A DNA stretch of 64,000 nucleotides from Spirochaetales bacterium Spiro_07. Its GTDB lineage: Bacteria > Spirochaetota > Spirochaetia > Treponematales > Treponemataceae. Shown in pieces: positions 34,845 through 43,526 of this stretch (the stretch's first letter is position 1; every line of letters begins with the position of its first letter). Position numbers and translations under genes: made by a program. The stretch is taken from contig LVBI01000004.1 in assembly GCA_001603145.1 (NCBI GenBank), forward strand, positions 30,567 through 94,566, read 5' to 3'. Under the pieces are notes generated by a model. That model did not search any database and was not told the origin of the DNA. It saw only the letters and a list, made by a program, of their open reading frames with translations.

Positions 34845-36644
34845 TTAAACTAGCGCTTCAAGCTCGTCTACAAGACGGGCAAATACATCTATTGCAGACT
34901 GAACAGGCGTCTGACTTGCCATATCAACACCTGCAATCTTCAGAGATTCTATCGGGTAGCGCGAGCCGCCCGAACAAAGGAATTTGAAGTAATTATCCTT
35001 TTCGGTCTTTCCTCCGTTGACAACTTTTTCTGCCAATGCGAGCGCAGCAGAAATTCCGGTTGCATATTTATAAACATAGAATGCATTATAAAAATGCGGA
35101 ATGCGAAGCCCTTCAAGATCGCTTGTCTCTTCAAACACCATCTCCGGCCCGAAATAATCAACAAGCAGCTTGCGGTATTCGCTTCTGAGCACGTCAACAG
35201 AAAGAGGTGTGCCGCCTTCGACAAGCTCGTGCGTCTTTTTCTCGAATTCTGCAAACATTGTCTGTCTGTAGAGCGTTGCAAGAATGTCTGCCGCGCGTGT
35301 CGAAATAAGATATGCTTTTATTTTCGGCTCTTTTTCGTTTTTTAAGTAATATCTGAAAAGAAGTTCTTCGTTAAATGTTGATGCAACTTCTGCTTCAAAA
35401 ATCGTGTAGTTATACTGAAGGAACGGGTTTGACTTTGCAGAATAAAGCGAATGCATTGAGTGGCCGCCTTCATGCGCGAGTGTAAACACGTCGCGGAGCA
35501 CGTCTTCTTTATAGTTAGTCAAAATGTATGGGTAGCCTGTGTACGCGCCGGCAGAAAATGCGCCTGAACGCTTGCCCTGGTTTTCGTAGCGGTCAACCCA
35601 GCCGCTTTTCAAGCCTGTGCAGAGCGTGTCGGTGTATTCCGTTCCGAGCGGCGAAAGTGCATCGCGCAAGATTTCTACAGCATCATCGAAAGGCGTAACC
35701 TTTTTTACGTCCGGCACGAGCGGCACATAAACATCGTAGTGGCGCAAGCTTTCAGGTGGATCAAGCTTGAGCACTTTGCGGCGAATCTGATAATAGCGGT
35801 GCAGTGGCTTAAAGTTTGCGCGCACAGTCGAAACAAGATTTTCATAAACCGAAAGCGGAACTTTATCAGGGAAAAGAGCCATCTCAATTGAGCTTTTGAA
35901 GCCGCGCGATCTTGCCTTGCAAACGTCTACGTTGACGCTTCCGGCATATAATGCGGCGAGCGTGTTCTTGTGCTTGTCAAAAGTGTTATAGAACTGCGTG
36001 TATGCGTCTTTTCTTATGTTGCGGTCTGAACTTTCCATGAATGTTGACCAAGTTGTCTGCGTAAGCGGCTCGCCGTTGATGCTGCCGTAGTCGAGGTCAA
36101 CGTTTGTAAGCATAGAAAAAGCTTTATGCGCGGTGTCATCTGGCTCTGTGTGCAAAACCATGAGCCGTTCTTCTTTTTCGCTTAAAATATAAGGCTTGTT
36201 GCGCAGCTCTTTTTGCAGATAAATCTTGAAATTCTTGAAGTCTTCGCGCTCAATCCATTTTTCGATTGTGTCTTGCGGAATTGACTGAAGTTCCGGGTCG
36301 AACCAGCTTGTTCTTGCACCGGCTTCAGTTGCCGCCATCATGTAGCGGCCCATCTTTTCCTGGTTCACGCTGTCACCGGCATCACCGGCTGTAAGCAGAA
36401 ACGCATAGCTTCCGACAAGCTCATCGTTCTGCTGAAGCCTTTCATAAACCTTGAGCGCGTCGCGGAGCGTTTCTGCGCTTTCGCCGAGCTTACCCTTATA
36501 CGCTTCAAGTGCTGCCGCATCGGCTGAAATCTGCTTGAGAGCTTTTTCCCAGTCGCCGTCAGTTTTGAATAATGTTGTCAAATCCCATTTATCAGATGCA
36601 GGAATGTCTTTCCTGAGAGGTGTAGTCTTTTTCTGTTTTTCCAT
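34845..36644 (-). CDS. pepF: Oligoendopeptidase F (M3 family)
   Basis: 599 residues, normal for PepF. Cytosolic zinc peptidase that cleaves short peptides, typical of amino-acid-fermenting treponemes. The zinc motif is TLAHEGGHSMHSLYS (HEGGH) near residue 388, with the third ligand Glu in TIFEAEVASTFNE. Other features: YKEDVLRDVF upstream and the substrate region GLRIPHFYNAFYVYKYATG. The promoter TTGACC-17-TAAAAT lies 6 nt before the ATG, so the mRNA is probably leaderless. It is followed by a terminator and then the adenosine-deaminase-family gene. Confidence 0.95.
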   Translation of the reverse strand: MEKQKKTTPLRKDIPASDKWDLTTLFKTDGDWEKALKQISADAAALEAYKGKLGESAETLRDALKVYERLQQNDELVGSYAFLLTAGDAGDSVNQEKMGRYMMAATEAGARTSWFDPELQSIPQDTIEKWIEREDFKNFKIYLQKELRNKPYILSEKEERLMVLHTEPDDTAHKAFSMLTNVDLDYGSINGEPLTQTTWSTFMESSDRNIRKDAYTQFYNTFDKHKNTLAALYAGSVNVDVCKARSRGFKSSIEMALFPDKVPLSVYENLVSTVRANFKPLHRYYQIRRKVLKLDPPESLRHYDVYVPLVPDVKKVTPFDDAVEILRDALSPLGTEYTDTLCTGLKSGWVDRYENQGKRSGAFSAGAYTGYPYILTNYKEDVLRDVFTLAHEGGHSMHSLYSAKSNPFLQYNYTIFEAEVASTFNEELLFRYYLKNEKEPKIKAYLISTRAADILATLYRQTMFAEFEKKTHELVEGGTPLSVDVLRSEYRKLLVDYFGPEMVFEETSDLEGLRIPHFYNAFYVYKYATGISAALALAEKVVNGGKTEKDNYFKFLCSGGSRYPIESLKIAGVDMASQTPVQSAIDVFARLVDELEALV

Positions 36645-36650
36645 AATTTG

Positions 36651-36679
36651 ATTTTATAAAGTAAAACTGCTACGGTCAA
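36651..36679 (-). promoter_or_regulatory. pepF promoter, predicted leaderless
   Basis: On the minus strand: TTGACC (36679-36674), 17 bp, TAAAAT (36656-36651), then 6 nt to the ATG at 36644. Confidence 0.7.
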
Positions 36680-37299
36680 GATGTTTTGATTTGTGATAAA
36701 TCTGTGGTTTTAGGCTAACCCGCAATGTGCAGTCTTGTCCAAAACAGTGCTGATGTACACATGCTTCCGGGTGTCGTAGCACGGTTCTTTTCGCAGCAGA
36801 TTAATCTACATCTGAAGCACAATCGGCGAAAAGCGCCGCTTTTGCTAAGCAAAACCGGCAGCTTGTGTACATCGGCGCATTTTAGGAGAATTTGCACACA
36901 TGCTTCCGGGCAGCGTAGCACGGTTCAAAACCGCGCAATAATGCGCTATGCACTGTTTGTTGCAATGAAACTATAAATACGTCGCTTTCGCGACGGCAAC
37001 AAACAGAGCATTTTTGAACCGCACTCCGTCGCCCTCTCGCCTTTATACACCCGCCCAGAACGAGCAGCCGTTGTGCATCATCTTTCAAGTTTTGCGCTCT
37101 TGTGCATCCGTTACAAGATTTGCCGTTAGGCAAATCTTGGCCGTTTTGTTCTTTTCGCATTAGACCATTCTACATATAAAGCTTAATCCGCTAAAAGTGA
37201 TGCAAAACGCACTTGCAGCGGTGCGCCAGATAAAGCTTGTTCTGTAGAATAAGCTTCTGCGCGCCTGAACCGCGCAATAATGCGCTATGCACTGTTTTT

Positions 37300-37490
37300 C
37301 TTTTCGCAGCAGCCTAATCTACAAATAAAGCTTAATCCGCGAAAAGCGACGATTTTGCTTCGCAAAATCTCAAGTAAGTGTACAAAGCACCTATTTTAAG
37401 ATGTGCACCAGTTACAAGATTTGCCGCTAGGCAAATCTTGGCGTTTTGCCCGATAAGGCTAATTCCGTAGATTAAGCTATTGCAAAACGC
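37300..37490. repeat. Complete twin-hairpin element (copy D)
   Basis: Outer stem CTTTTCGC / GCGAAAAG (37300-37346), inner stem GATTTTGC / GCAAAATC (37351-37369), a linker of about 45 bp, second inner stem CAAGATTTGCC / GGCAAATCTTG (about 37415-37440), second outer stem GCGTTTTGC / GCAAAACGC (37441-37490). The loop region of the second half is the reverse complement of the first-half type (see copy at 38917). Copy at 60053-60239 has the same order. Confidence 0.8.
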
Positions 37491-37523
37491 GCCCTCGTGC
37501 CCTTGTACACCCTTCAAAAAAGC

Positions 37524-39011
37524 TTATGGTTGCAAAACCCAGTTGTTGCTGGTAACAGTATCGTCCCATTTGTATGTACGGACTGTGTCGCTGTCGTTCC
37601 ATGTGGCTATATAATTGGGACGAAAAGCCCACTGGTTATATGTAATGCCGCTATTAGGGTCTTTACTAAATATTTTTTCAGCAACAACACCATAAAATGA
37701 TTTATCTCCTATTTCTGATAGAGGATTTCCAAAAATGACTTTTGAAAGATTTCCGCAATAATGAAAAGCATTGTCAGCGATTGTTACACATTTTGAAAGA
37801 TTTAGTTCTCCTGACAAAGCATCGCAATTGTAAAATGCCATATAACCAATTGAAGTGCAATTCGAAAGGTCAACAGAAGCAAGCTTTCCGCAATATTGAA
37901 ACACTTTATCACCAATTCTTGTACATTTAGAAAGATTTATGCTTTCAAGTTCACCACAATAACGGAATGCACGATTGTCAACAAATGTGCAGTTTGAAAG
38001 TTCAACGTTTTTAAGTTTTGAACAGCTGTCGAAAGTGTTCCTTCCTATCGTTTGGCAATTTGTAAGGTCAATTGAGACAAGTTTTGTGCAACCAAAGAAT
38101 GCTTGATCTCCGATTGACGTGCAATTAGAAGAATTTATGCTTTCAAGTTTTACACAGTTTCTGAATGCTGCAGGAGGAATTGTTGTTACGCCGTTTCCGA
38201 GCATAACGGTCTGAATGTTTGAGTAGCCGTCGAAAGCGTCTTGATTGATGGAAGTGCAGTTTGAAAGGTTGATTGAACCAGAAAGACTGGTGCAATTTCT
38301 AAAAGCCATTTTTTTGATTGTAACGCAGTTGCTAAGATTTAAGCTTTCAATACTTGTACAACCGTCAAACGCAAATTCACCCACCGATGTGCAACTGCTC
38401 AGATTAATAGTTTTAATTCCTGTACAGCCGTCAAACGCACTTTGCCCGACGCTGGTGCAGTTTGCAAGATTTACGCCAGTAAGTCCTGTGCAACCGCTGA
38501 AAGCACTGTTGCCAACAGAGGCACAGCCCGAAAGATCAAGGCTAGCAACGCTTGTACAGTCTGAAAATGTCTCGCTGCCGACTGAAGTACAGTTTGAAAG
38601 ATTGACGATTGTTGAGAGGTTCGTGCTGTCTTTCAATGCGCTGTTTCCAAGTGTAAAAGAACTTTGCGGAAAAGCTACTGCTGAAAGGCTTGCGGTGTTC
38701 GTAACACCATTGTTTGCAATTGCGACATTTGTTGTCTGGCTCAAGTCTAGCGCAACCGAACCAGAGGCCGGCATCGTTATCTGCGTAATGCCACTTCTTC
38801 CGGCACTGTTCACGCTTACCGTGCCGGAAGTCTGGTTCACTACAAGCTCGTTGGGCTTAATCTGCCAAAGCGGAGTTAAATCGATAAATAGATCGCTATC
38901 GGGGTTTTTAGGGGCTCTTTTCGCAATAGCATAATCTACGGACAAAGTCCAATCGGCGAAAAGCGCCGCTTTTTGCTTGCGCAAAAACCGGCAGTCTTGT
39001 AAAAATACCAA
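37524..39011 (-). pseudogene. BspA-like leucine-rich-repeat protein lacking a normal start and signal peptide
   Basis: A reading frame of 495 codons on the minus strand with about 15 tandem LRR_5-type repeats of 22-24 residues (consensus L-x-x-C-T-S-I-G-x-x-A-F-x-x-C-T-x-L), as in BspA and TpLRR surface proteins that bind host proteins. The first possible start is a TTG at 39011. Residues 8-33 are translated from a twin-hairpin repeat (38917-38992), so the authentic N-terminus, signal peptide and ribosome site are missing. The body resumes at FIDLTPLWQIKPNELVVNQT. The gene body is intact up to TAA at 37524 and is flanked by such repeats on both sides. It may be a truncated gene or a silent donor cassette. 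Confidence 0.75.
38917..38992. repeat. Twin-hairpin half element at the 5' end of the BspA-like frame
   Basis: Outer stem CTTTTCGC / GCGAAAAG (38917-38963) with core AATAGCATAATCTACGGA, then inner stem GCTTTTTGC / GCAAAAA with GC-clamp (38964-38992). The core is nearly the reverse complement of the core at 37450-37481. Confidence 0.8.
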
Positions 39012-39130
39012 CTATTGCAGATTAATCCAGGTTCTTAGGGCGGTAGCCCTAAGCCGTGCCGGAAAAGGATGGGGTTTAAGGGGAAGGAAAAACCGCGCCT
39101 CGGAAGAAGGGGTTTTTCCTTCTCCTTTAG

Positions 39131-39159
39131 TTGTTTTTATCCCGTTTTTGTTGTATTCT
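39131..39159 (+). promoter_or_regulatory. Promoter of the RlmI-like gene, predicted leaderless
   Basis: TTGTTT (39131-39136), 17 bp, TATTCT (39154-39159), then 6 nt to the ATG at 39166. Confidence 0.5.
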
Positions 39160-39165
39160 CATCTC

Positions 39166-40416
39166 ATGACTAATCCACGAGTTTTTTTGAACAAAAAAGA
39201 AGAAGCAGAAATTTTGCAGGGTTTTCCCTGGGTTTTTGATAACGAGATTGCTTTTGTAAAAGCTGAACATAACGGCAAGCTTGAGCAGACGCCGCTCAAA
39301 GACTGCCACGTAAAAGACGGCACATTGGTTGAAGTCTATACAAAAGGCGGCCTCTGCCTCGGTTCTGGCATCATCAACCGCACTTCTAAGATTACAATAA
39401 GGCTTCTTACGCGTACGCCCACGCCGGAAGGCATTTCGTTTTTCAGCACGAAATTTTTTGCAGACAGAATCAGGCAGGCGCTTGAAATCCGGAAGATTTA
39501 TTACAAAGACCAAGATTCATACAGGCTCATTTTCTCAGAAGCTGATTTTCTGCCCGGCTTAATCGTAGAAAGATATTGCGACATAAACGGCCATGTCTAT
39601 CTTGTGGTTCAGTTTCTCACGCTCGGCGTTGAGGTTTTCAGAAAGCAGATTATTGATGCGCTTTATGACGTTGTTGACCCGTTTGCGGTTTACGAAAGAA
39701 GCGATGCTTCTGTGCGCAAGCTTGAAGGGCTTGAAGAATGTGCCGGCTGGCTCGGCGACGAGCGCGACCCGATTATCGTCATAAAGGAAAACGATGTGCT
39801 GCTTCAAGTTGACCTTGCGAAAGGGCAAAAGACAGGCTACTTTCTTGACCAGAAATTCAACAGAAAAGCGGCTGCGCTCTTTGCAAAAGATGCGCGCGTG
39901 CTAGACACATTTACGCACACAGGCGCATTTGCCTTAAACATGGTGAAGGGCGGCGCAAAAGAGGTTATCGCCTGCGACATTTCTGAAGACGCCTGCAAGA
40001 CAGTTGACGCAAACATCAAGCTGAACGGCGCCGAAAAAGTGATGAAAAGCCGCTGCGCCGACGTTTTCGATTTGCTCAAAGAATACGAGCAGAAAGGCGA
40101 AACATTCGATGTGATTATTCTTGACCCGCCGGCATTCACCAAAAGCGCCAAGATGATAGAAAAAGCTTATGGCGGCTATAAAGAGATAAACTTGCGCGCC
40201 ATGAAGATTCTCAAAAAAGGCGGAATCCTCATTACATGCTCTTGCTCTCATTTTTTTGATGCGCCGACTTTCTATAACATGCTTGCAAATGCGGCGCACG
40301 ACGCAAAGCGCCAGCTTCAGATTCTTGAAAAGCGCGGGGCAGGGCCAGACCACCCGGTTTTGACTGGCTACCCGAAATCTGAATATCTCAAATGCGTAAT
40401 CGCCAGGGTTTTGTAA
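39166..40416 (+). CDS. Class I SAM-dependent rRNA methyltransferase (RlmI-like)
   Basis: 416 residues from the ATG at 39166 (MTNPRVFLNKKEEAEILQGF); upstream codons of the open frame come from a repeat region and are excluded. N-terminal PUA domain (about 5-85: LQGFPWVFDNEI, GSGIINRTSKITIRLL). Then a Rossmann methyltransferase: GYFLDQKFNRKAAALFA, VLDTFTHTGAFALNMVKGGA, ACDISEDACKTVDANIKLNG, VIILDPPAFTKS and ITCSCSHFF (catalytic Cys region). RlmI makes m5C1962 in 23S rRNA; orthology to RlmI itself is inferred, not proven. Its stop overlaps the miaA start (TAATG), so translation is coupled. Confidence 0.92.
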   Translation: MTNPRVFLNKKEEAEILQGFPWVFDNEIAFVKAEHNGKLEQTPLKDCHVKDGTLVEVYTKGGLCLGSGIINRTSKITIRLLTRTPTPEGISFFSTKFFADRIRQALEIRKIYYKDQDSYRLIFSEADFLPGLIVERYCDINGHVYLVVQFLTLGVEVFRKQIIDALYDVVDPFAVYERSDASVRKLEGLEECAGWLGDERDPIIVIKENDVLLQVDLAKGQKTGYFLDQKFNRKAAALFAKDARVLDTFTHTGAFALNMVKGGAKEVIACDISEDACKTVDANIKLNGAEKVMKSRCADVFDLLKEYEQKGETFDVIILDPPAFTKSAKMIEKAYGGYKEINLRAMKILKKGGILITCSCSHFFDAPTFYNMLANAAHDAKRQLQILEKRGAGPDHPVLTGYPKSEYLKCVIARVL

Positions 40417-41396
40417 TGGCTGATACCAAAAAGACCTGCCTTGTAGTTTTAGGCCCGACCGCAACAGGAAAAACCGCGCTCGCGGTCGCGCTTGCAGACA
40501 AATTCGGTGCTGAAATTGTTTCAGCTGATTCAAGGCAAGTTTACCGCGGTCTGGACATCGGTTCGGGCAAAGACCTGAACGAATTTGCTTTTCAGCGCGC
40601 AGACGGAACCGTGCACAATGTTCCGTATCATCTGATTGATATTACTGACTTAAAAAACGAGTATTCGGTCTTCAATTATCAGAAAGACGCATACAAGGCA
40701 CTGAACGATATTTCAGCAAGTGGAAAAACTGCCGTGCTTGCTGGCGGAACAGGCATGTATCTTGATGCGGTGCTACGCGGCTATGACATGATTGATGTGC
40801 CGACAAACGTGCCGCTTCGCAATTCATTGAACGGCGTGCCGGAATCAGAGCTTGCAGAAAGACTCATTGCGCTGAAAGGCGAGGTGCACAACACGACAGA
40901 TTTGACCGAAAGGCACAGGCTTATACGCGCAATTGAAATCGCTGAATACGAAAAATCTGCCGAAGCAAAGGCTGTGCGTGCCGCCATGCCGCCGCGCCCT
41001 GAGCTTGAATATTTCATAATCGGGCTTACTTTTCCGCGCACAAGGCTTCGCGATGGCATTAAGAAGCGGCTCATTGCCCGCCTTAATGAAGGTATGCTCG
41101 ATGAGGTTAAACGTTTGCACGAAGAGGGCGCAGGCTGGGAGCGGCTTGAGCGGCTCGGGCTTGAGTACCGCTTCTGCTCTGAATATTTGCAGGGCAAGTT
41201 TGAGAGCTATCAGGCTTTTGTTGATAAGCTCTACATTGCAATCGGGCAGTTTGCCAAGCGGCAAGAAACTTGGTTCCGCGGAATGGAACGTAAGGGCTGC
41301 AAGATAAACTGGCTTGACACAAACGAAAAGACCACAAAAGACCAAGTTTTTCAGAAAGCATTAGATTTAATCGAAAAGAATGGCGTAAAACTATGA
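40416..41396 (+). CDS. miaA: tRNA dimethylallyltransferase
   Basis: 326 residues from the ATG at 40416, which overlaps the previous stop. Adds the dimethylallyl group to A37 of tRNAs reading UNN codons. P-loop GPTATGKTALAVALA near residue 14, then ADSRQVYRGLDIGSGKD (DSRQ with the MiaA YRGLDIG motif), YHLIDI, VFNYQKDAYKAL, AGGTGMYLDAVLRGYD, and the C-terminal IGQFAKRQETWFRGM, where MiaA usually has KRQ-TWFR. Full length. Second of a three-gene operon: the RlmI-like gene, miaA and the glycosyltransferase overlap in turn. Confidence 0.96.
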   Translation: MADTKKTCLVVLGPTATGKTALAVALADKFGAEIVSADSRQVYRGLDIGSGKDLNEFAFQRADGTVHNVPYHLIDITDLKNEYSVFNYQKDAYKALNDISASGKTAVLAGGTGMYLDAVLRGYDMIDVPTNVPLRNSLNGVPESELAERLIALKGEVHNTTDLTERHRLIRAIEIAEYEKSAEAKAVRAAMPPRPELEYFIIGLTFPRTRLRDGIKKRLIARLNEGMLDEVKRLHEEGAGWERLERLGLEYRFCSEYLQGKFESYQAFVDKLYIAIGQFAKRQETWFRGMERKGCKINWLDTNEKTTKDQVFQKALDLIEKNGVKL

Positions 41397-42607
41397 TTCA
41401 TTCGATTGAAACATACAGAAAAAAGCGTATGCAGATTGTTGAGCCTTTCATCGAAGGGCTTGAGCTGCTTGACGGCAGCATTTTTGTGTGTATTCCGGCA
41501 ATAAATGAATATCCTCTTATATTGAAGACAATTGAATCACTTGAGAAGGCTGAAGCTTTTTACAAGGCGCGTCGCAAAGCTGAAAATCTTGAACCGAAGA
41601 AAATCTGCTACGTGATAAACGTGAACAACCGCCAAAGCCACAGCGATGAAGTTAAGCGCAACAATCAGCAGCTGCTCGAAACGGTACGCGCCTACGACCA
41701 GAGCCGCTTCCGCGCAATTGACGCTTGTTCAGATGGCAGAACGATGAGCGAAAAAGACGGGGCAGGGCTTGCTCGAAAGATTGCGCTTGATTTTGCCTAT
41801 CTTTCAAGCGGTGGCACGTCTGATTCTCTTTTGTGCTGCATGGACAGCGACACGCTTGTTGACGAAGATTATTTTTGCGCCGTAGATGATGCTTTTTTCG
41901 GCGGTGCAATTTCTGGCGGCGCAAGCCCATCGAAGAAAAAGCCATGCGCCGGCGTTACAGGCTTTTCGCACCGGCTTGACGGCACGGCTCAAGAAAACAG
42001 CATAATCGTAGAATACGAAGCTTATCTTAAGAACCACGCTGAAAAGCTTAAAGCGGCAAAATCGCCGTGGTTTTACGTTGCGCTCGGCCCGACGCTTATC
42101 TGCACAGCTGAAACTTACGCTGCTTGCGGTGGCATGAACAGGCATATTGCCGGCGAAGATTTCTATTATCTTCAGGCTTTGCTCAAAAGCACGAACGAAA
42201 AAACTTTTATCGAGATTCCAACGGAAGTGCATCCTTCGGCGCGTGTTTCTTGGCGCGTGCCCTTCGGCACAGGTGCTGCAATTTCCGGCACTATAAACGG
42301 AACTTACAAAATCAAAGACTTTTCAGATGAAGCTTTTAAGGTTCTCGCTGATTTTATCGCGCTTGCCGAAGAGCTTAGCGCAAAAGCCGTAGAAGAAGGG
42401 CAGCCGCTTTCAGACGAATTTCTTGCACGCGCGGCAGAAATTTCGCCTGTGCTTGCAGATTTTCTCAAAGCAGAGAAATTCGGCTTGATTTGGCAGAACC
42501 TTTTCAACCAGAACAAGCGCAGCGCAAAAACTTTGGTGCGTGCCTTTCACTGCTGGTTCGACGGCCTAAAGACCATCAGGCTTTTTCATGCGCTGGAAAA
42601 AGATTAA
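41393..42607 (+). CDS. Glycosyltransferase of the GT2/GT-A type
   Basis: 404 residues. The start overlaps the miaA stop by 4 bp (ATGA). A nucleotide-diphospho-sugar transferase fold is suggested by IFVCIPAINEYPLILKTIESL at 30-50, the metal-binding DSD in LLCCMDSDTLVDEDYF near residue 148, and FYVALGPTLICTAETYAACGG followed by AGEDFYYLQ, which resembles the acceptor-site EDxx motif. No membrane segments. The sugar, acceptor and pathway cannot be read from the sequence. Translational coupling to miaA means co-expression but does not imply a shared pathway. Confidence 0.82.
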   Translation: MIHSIETYRKKRMQIVEPFIEGLELLDGSIFVCIPAINEYPLILKTIESLEKAEAFYKARRKAENLEPKKICYVINVNNRQSHSDEVKRNNQQLLETVRAYDQSRFRAIDACSDGRTMSEKDGAGLARKIALDFAYLSSGGTSDSLLCCMDSDTLVDEDYFCAVDDAFFGGAISGGASPSKKKPCAGVTGFSHRLDGTAQENSIIVEYEAYLKNHAEKLKAAKSPWFYVALGPTLICTAETYAACGGMNRHIAGEDFYYLQALLKSTNEKTFIEIPTEVHPSARVSWRVPFGTGAAISGTINGTYKIKDFSDEAFKVLADFIALAEELSAKAVEEGQPLSDEFLARAAEISPVLADFLKAEKFGLIWQNLFNQNKRSAKTLVRAFHCWFDGLKTIRLFHALEKD

Positions 42608-42908
42608 GCTTATAGTCATTGCCGTGCTTGAGAAAACTTGCAGTGGTTCGTCAAATTAAGCTTATCTTATAGGTCAAAAGTCGAGTTTTGCAAAAAGCAT
42701 GTCATGGGGATGTCTAACAAGTTCGTTGCATAGCGTCATTCCGAATTTATTTCGGAATCTCTGTACTATATATAGCGTAGATGCTGAACCAAGTTCAGTA
42801 TGACGAATCTTTTTAGACAGCCCCATCTATCCACAAATTTGTACAAAAGATTGTCGGGACACCTGTCTGCCGACGGGTAGACGCCCGACAATGACAGCAT
42901 GATATTAA
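42608..42908. repeat. Gap filled by dispersed hairpin repeats
   Basis: About 300 bp without a gene. It contains a GTCATGGGGATGTCTAAC module (42700-42720), a GTCATTCCGAA / TTCGGAATCT hairpin (42735-42762), a TGCTGAACC / GTTCAGTATGAC hairpin (about 42781-42806), an ATCTTTTTAGACAGCCCCAT module, and GATTGTCGGG / CCCGACAATGAC (42852-42896). The same modules recur near 53734-53860 and 63290-63400. Confidence 0.7.
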
Positions 42909-43508
42909 CTACGATGCAGGTTGTTCTGATTCAGCTGGCTGCTCTTCTTCTGCGGGTTTTGGCGGTCTGACCATTTCAAGCAATTTCAGAAAAACTTCCA
43001 TGCAGACTCTTGCGTCGTCTTCGGCGCGGTGTGCATTAACCACGTTTATCTCAAAGTATTTTGCAAGAAACTGAAGGTTGTATTTGCCAAGATTCGGCAG
43101 CATTGTTCTTGAAAGCGTGAGCGTATCAGCTGTCTGGTTTTCAAGCGGCTTCATGCCCGCAAGCTTAAGCTCGTTGTTGACAAAGCCCAAATCAAAGGGC
43201 GTGTTGTGCGCAATAAGCACAGAATCTTTGATAAAACCCAGAAAGTGCGGTGCATTTTCAGCAAAAGTCAGCTTGCCGCTCACCATCGAATCATCAATTC
43301 CGTTTACGCGCGTAATTTCGGGCAGAATCTTGCGTTGCGGGTTAATCAAAACATTATAACGCGCCCTGATGCCGAGCCTGTCAAAAGACACAGCCCCGAT
43401 TTCAAGAATCTTCTCTTCTTCGGGGTTGAGTCCAGTCGTTTCGGTATCAAAGGCGGTAAAAATTGCCCCAGAATCAAACATCTGGAGCAAATCGTTTATT
43501 TCAAGCAT
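42909..43508 (-). CDS. DEDDh 3'-5' exonuclease (DnaQ / PolC-exonuclease-like)
   Basis: 199 residues from the ATG at 43508 (MLEINDLLQMFDSGAIF); the frame opens three codons earlier with TTG, which I do not favour. DEDDh motifs: FDTETTGLNPEEEKILEIGA (ExoI), AHNTPFDLGFVNNEL (ExoII) and AHRAEDDARV (ExoIII, with the His and Asp). It resembles the proofreading epsilon subunit in a stand-alone form. The C-terminal 20 residues (PAEEEQPAESEQPAS) are an acidic tail. It follows the phosphohexomutase gene by 18 bp on the same strand and is probably co-transcribed. Role: repair or proofreading; whether it is the replicative epsilon is undecided. Confidence 0.9.
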   Translation of the reverse strand: MLEINDLLQMFDSGAIFTAFDTETTGLNPEEEKILEIGAVSFDRLGIRARYNVLINPQRKILPEITRVNGIDDSMVSGKLTFAENAPHFLGFIKDSVLIAHNTPFDLGFVNNELKLAGMKPLENQTADTLTLSRTMLPNLGKYNLQFLAKYFEINVVNAHRAEDDARVCMEVFLKLLEMVRPPKPAEEEQPAESEQPAS

Positions 43509-43526
43509 CGTTTTCAAGAATCTTTT

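Larger units (their letters stand above)
36645..37523. repeat. Hairpin-repeat cluster between pepF and the BspA-like gene
   Basis: About 880 bp with no supported gene; short frames here are repeat translations. Units in order: (1) outer stem CTTTTCGC / CGAAAAG 36787-36833 with inner stem 36834-36859. (2) GCTCTGTTTGTTGC / GCAACAAACAGAGC-type stem 36949-37005 enclosing CGTCGCTTTCGCGACG. (3) Inner stem 37113-37140 and an outer GTTTTG / GCAAAAC stem 37143-37210, which itself encloses a CTTTTCGC / GCTAAAAG stem. (4) A degenerate copy 37220-37264. (5) A complete twin element 37300-37490. The linker ACCGCGCAATAATGCGC recurs at 36929 and 37270, and GCTTCCGGG at 36763 and 36900. Confidence 0.75.

Noticed and set aside
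38245..38934. 229-codon plus-strand reading frame opposite the BspA-like gene
   Set aside because: Shadow of the repetitive leucine-rich-repeat coding on the other strand; its repeats mirror the LRR period and it has no ribosome site.
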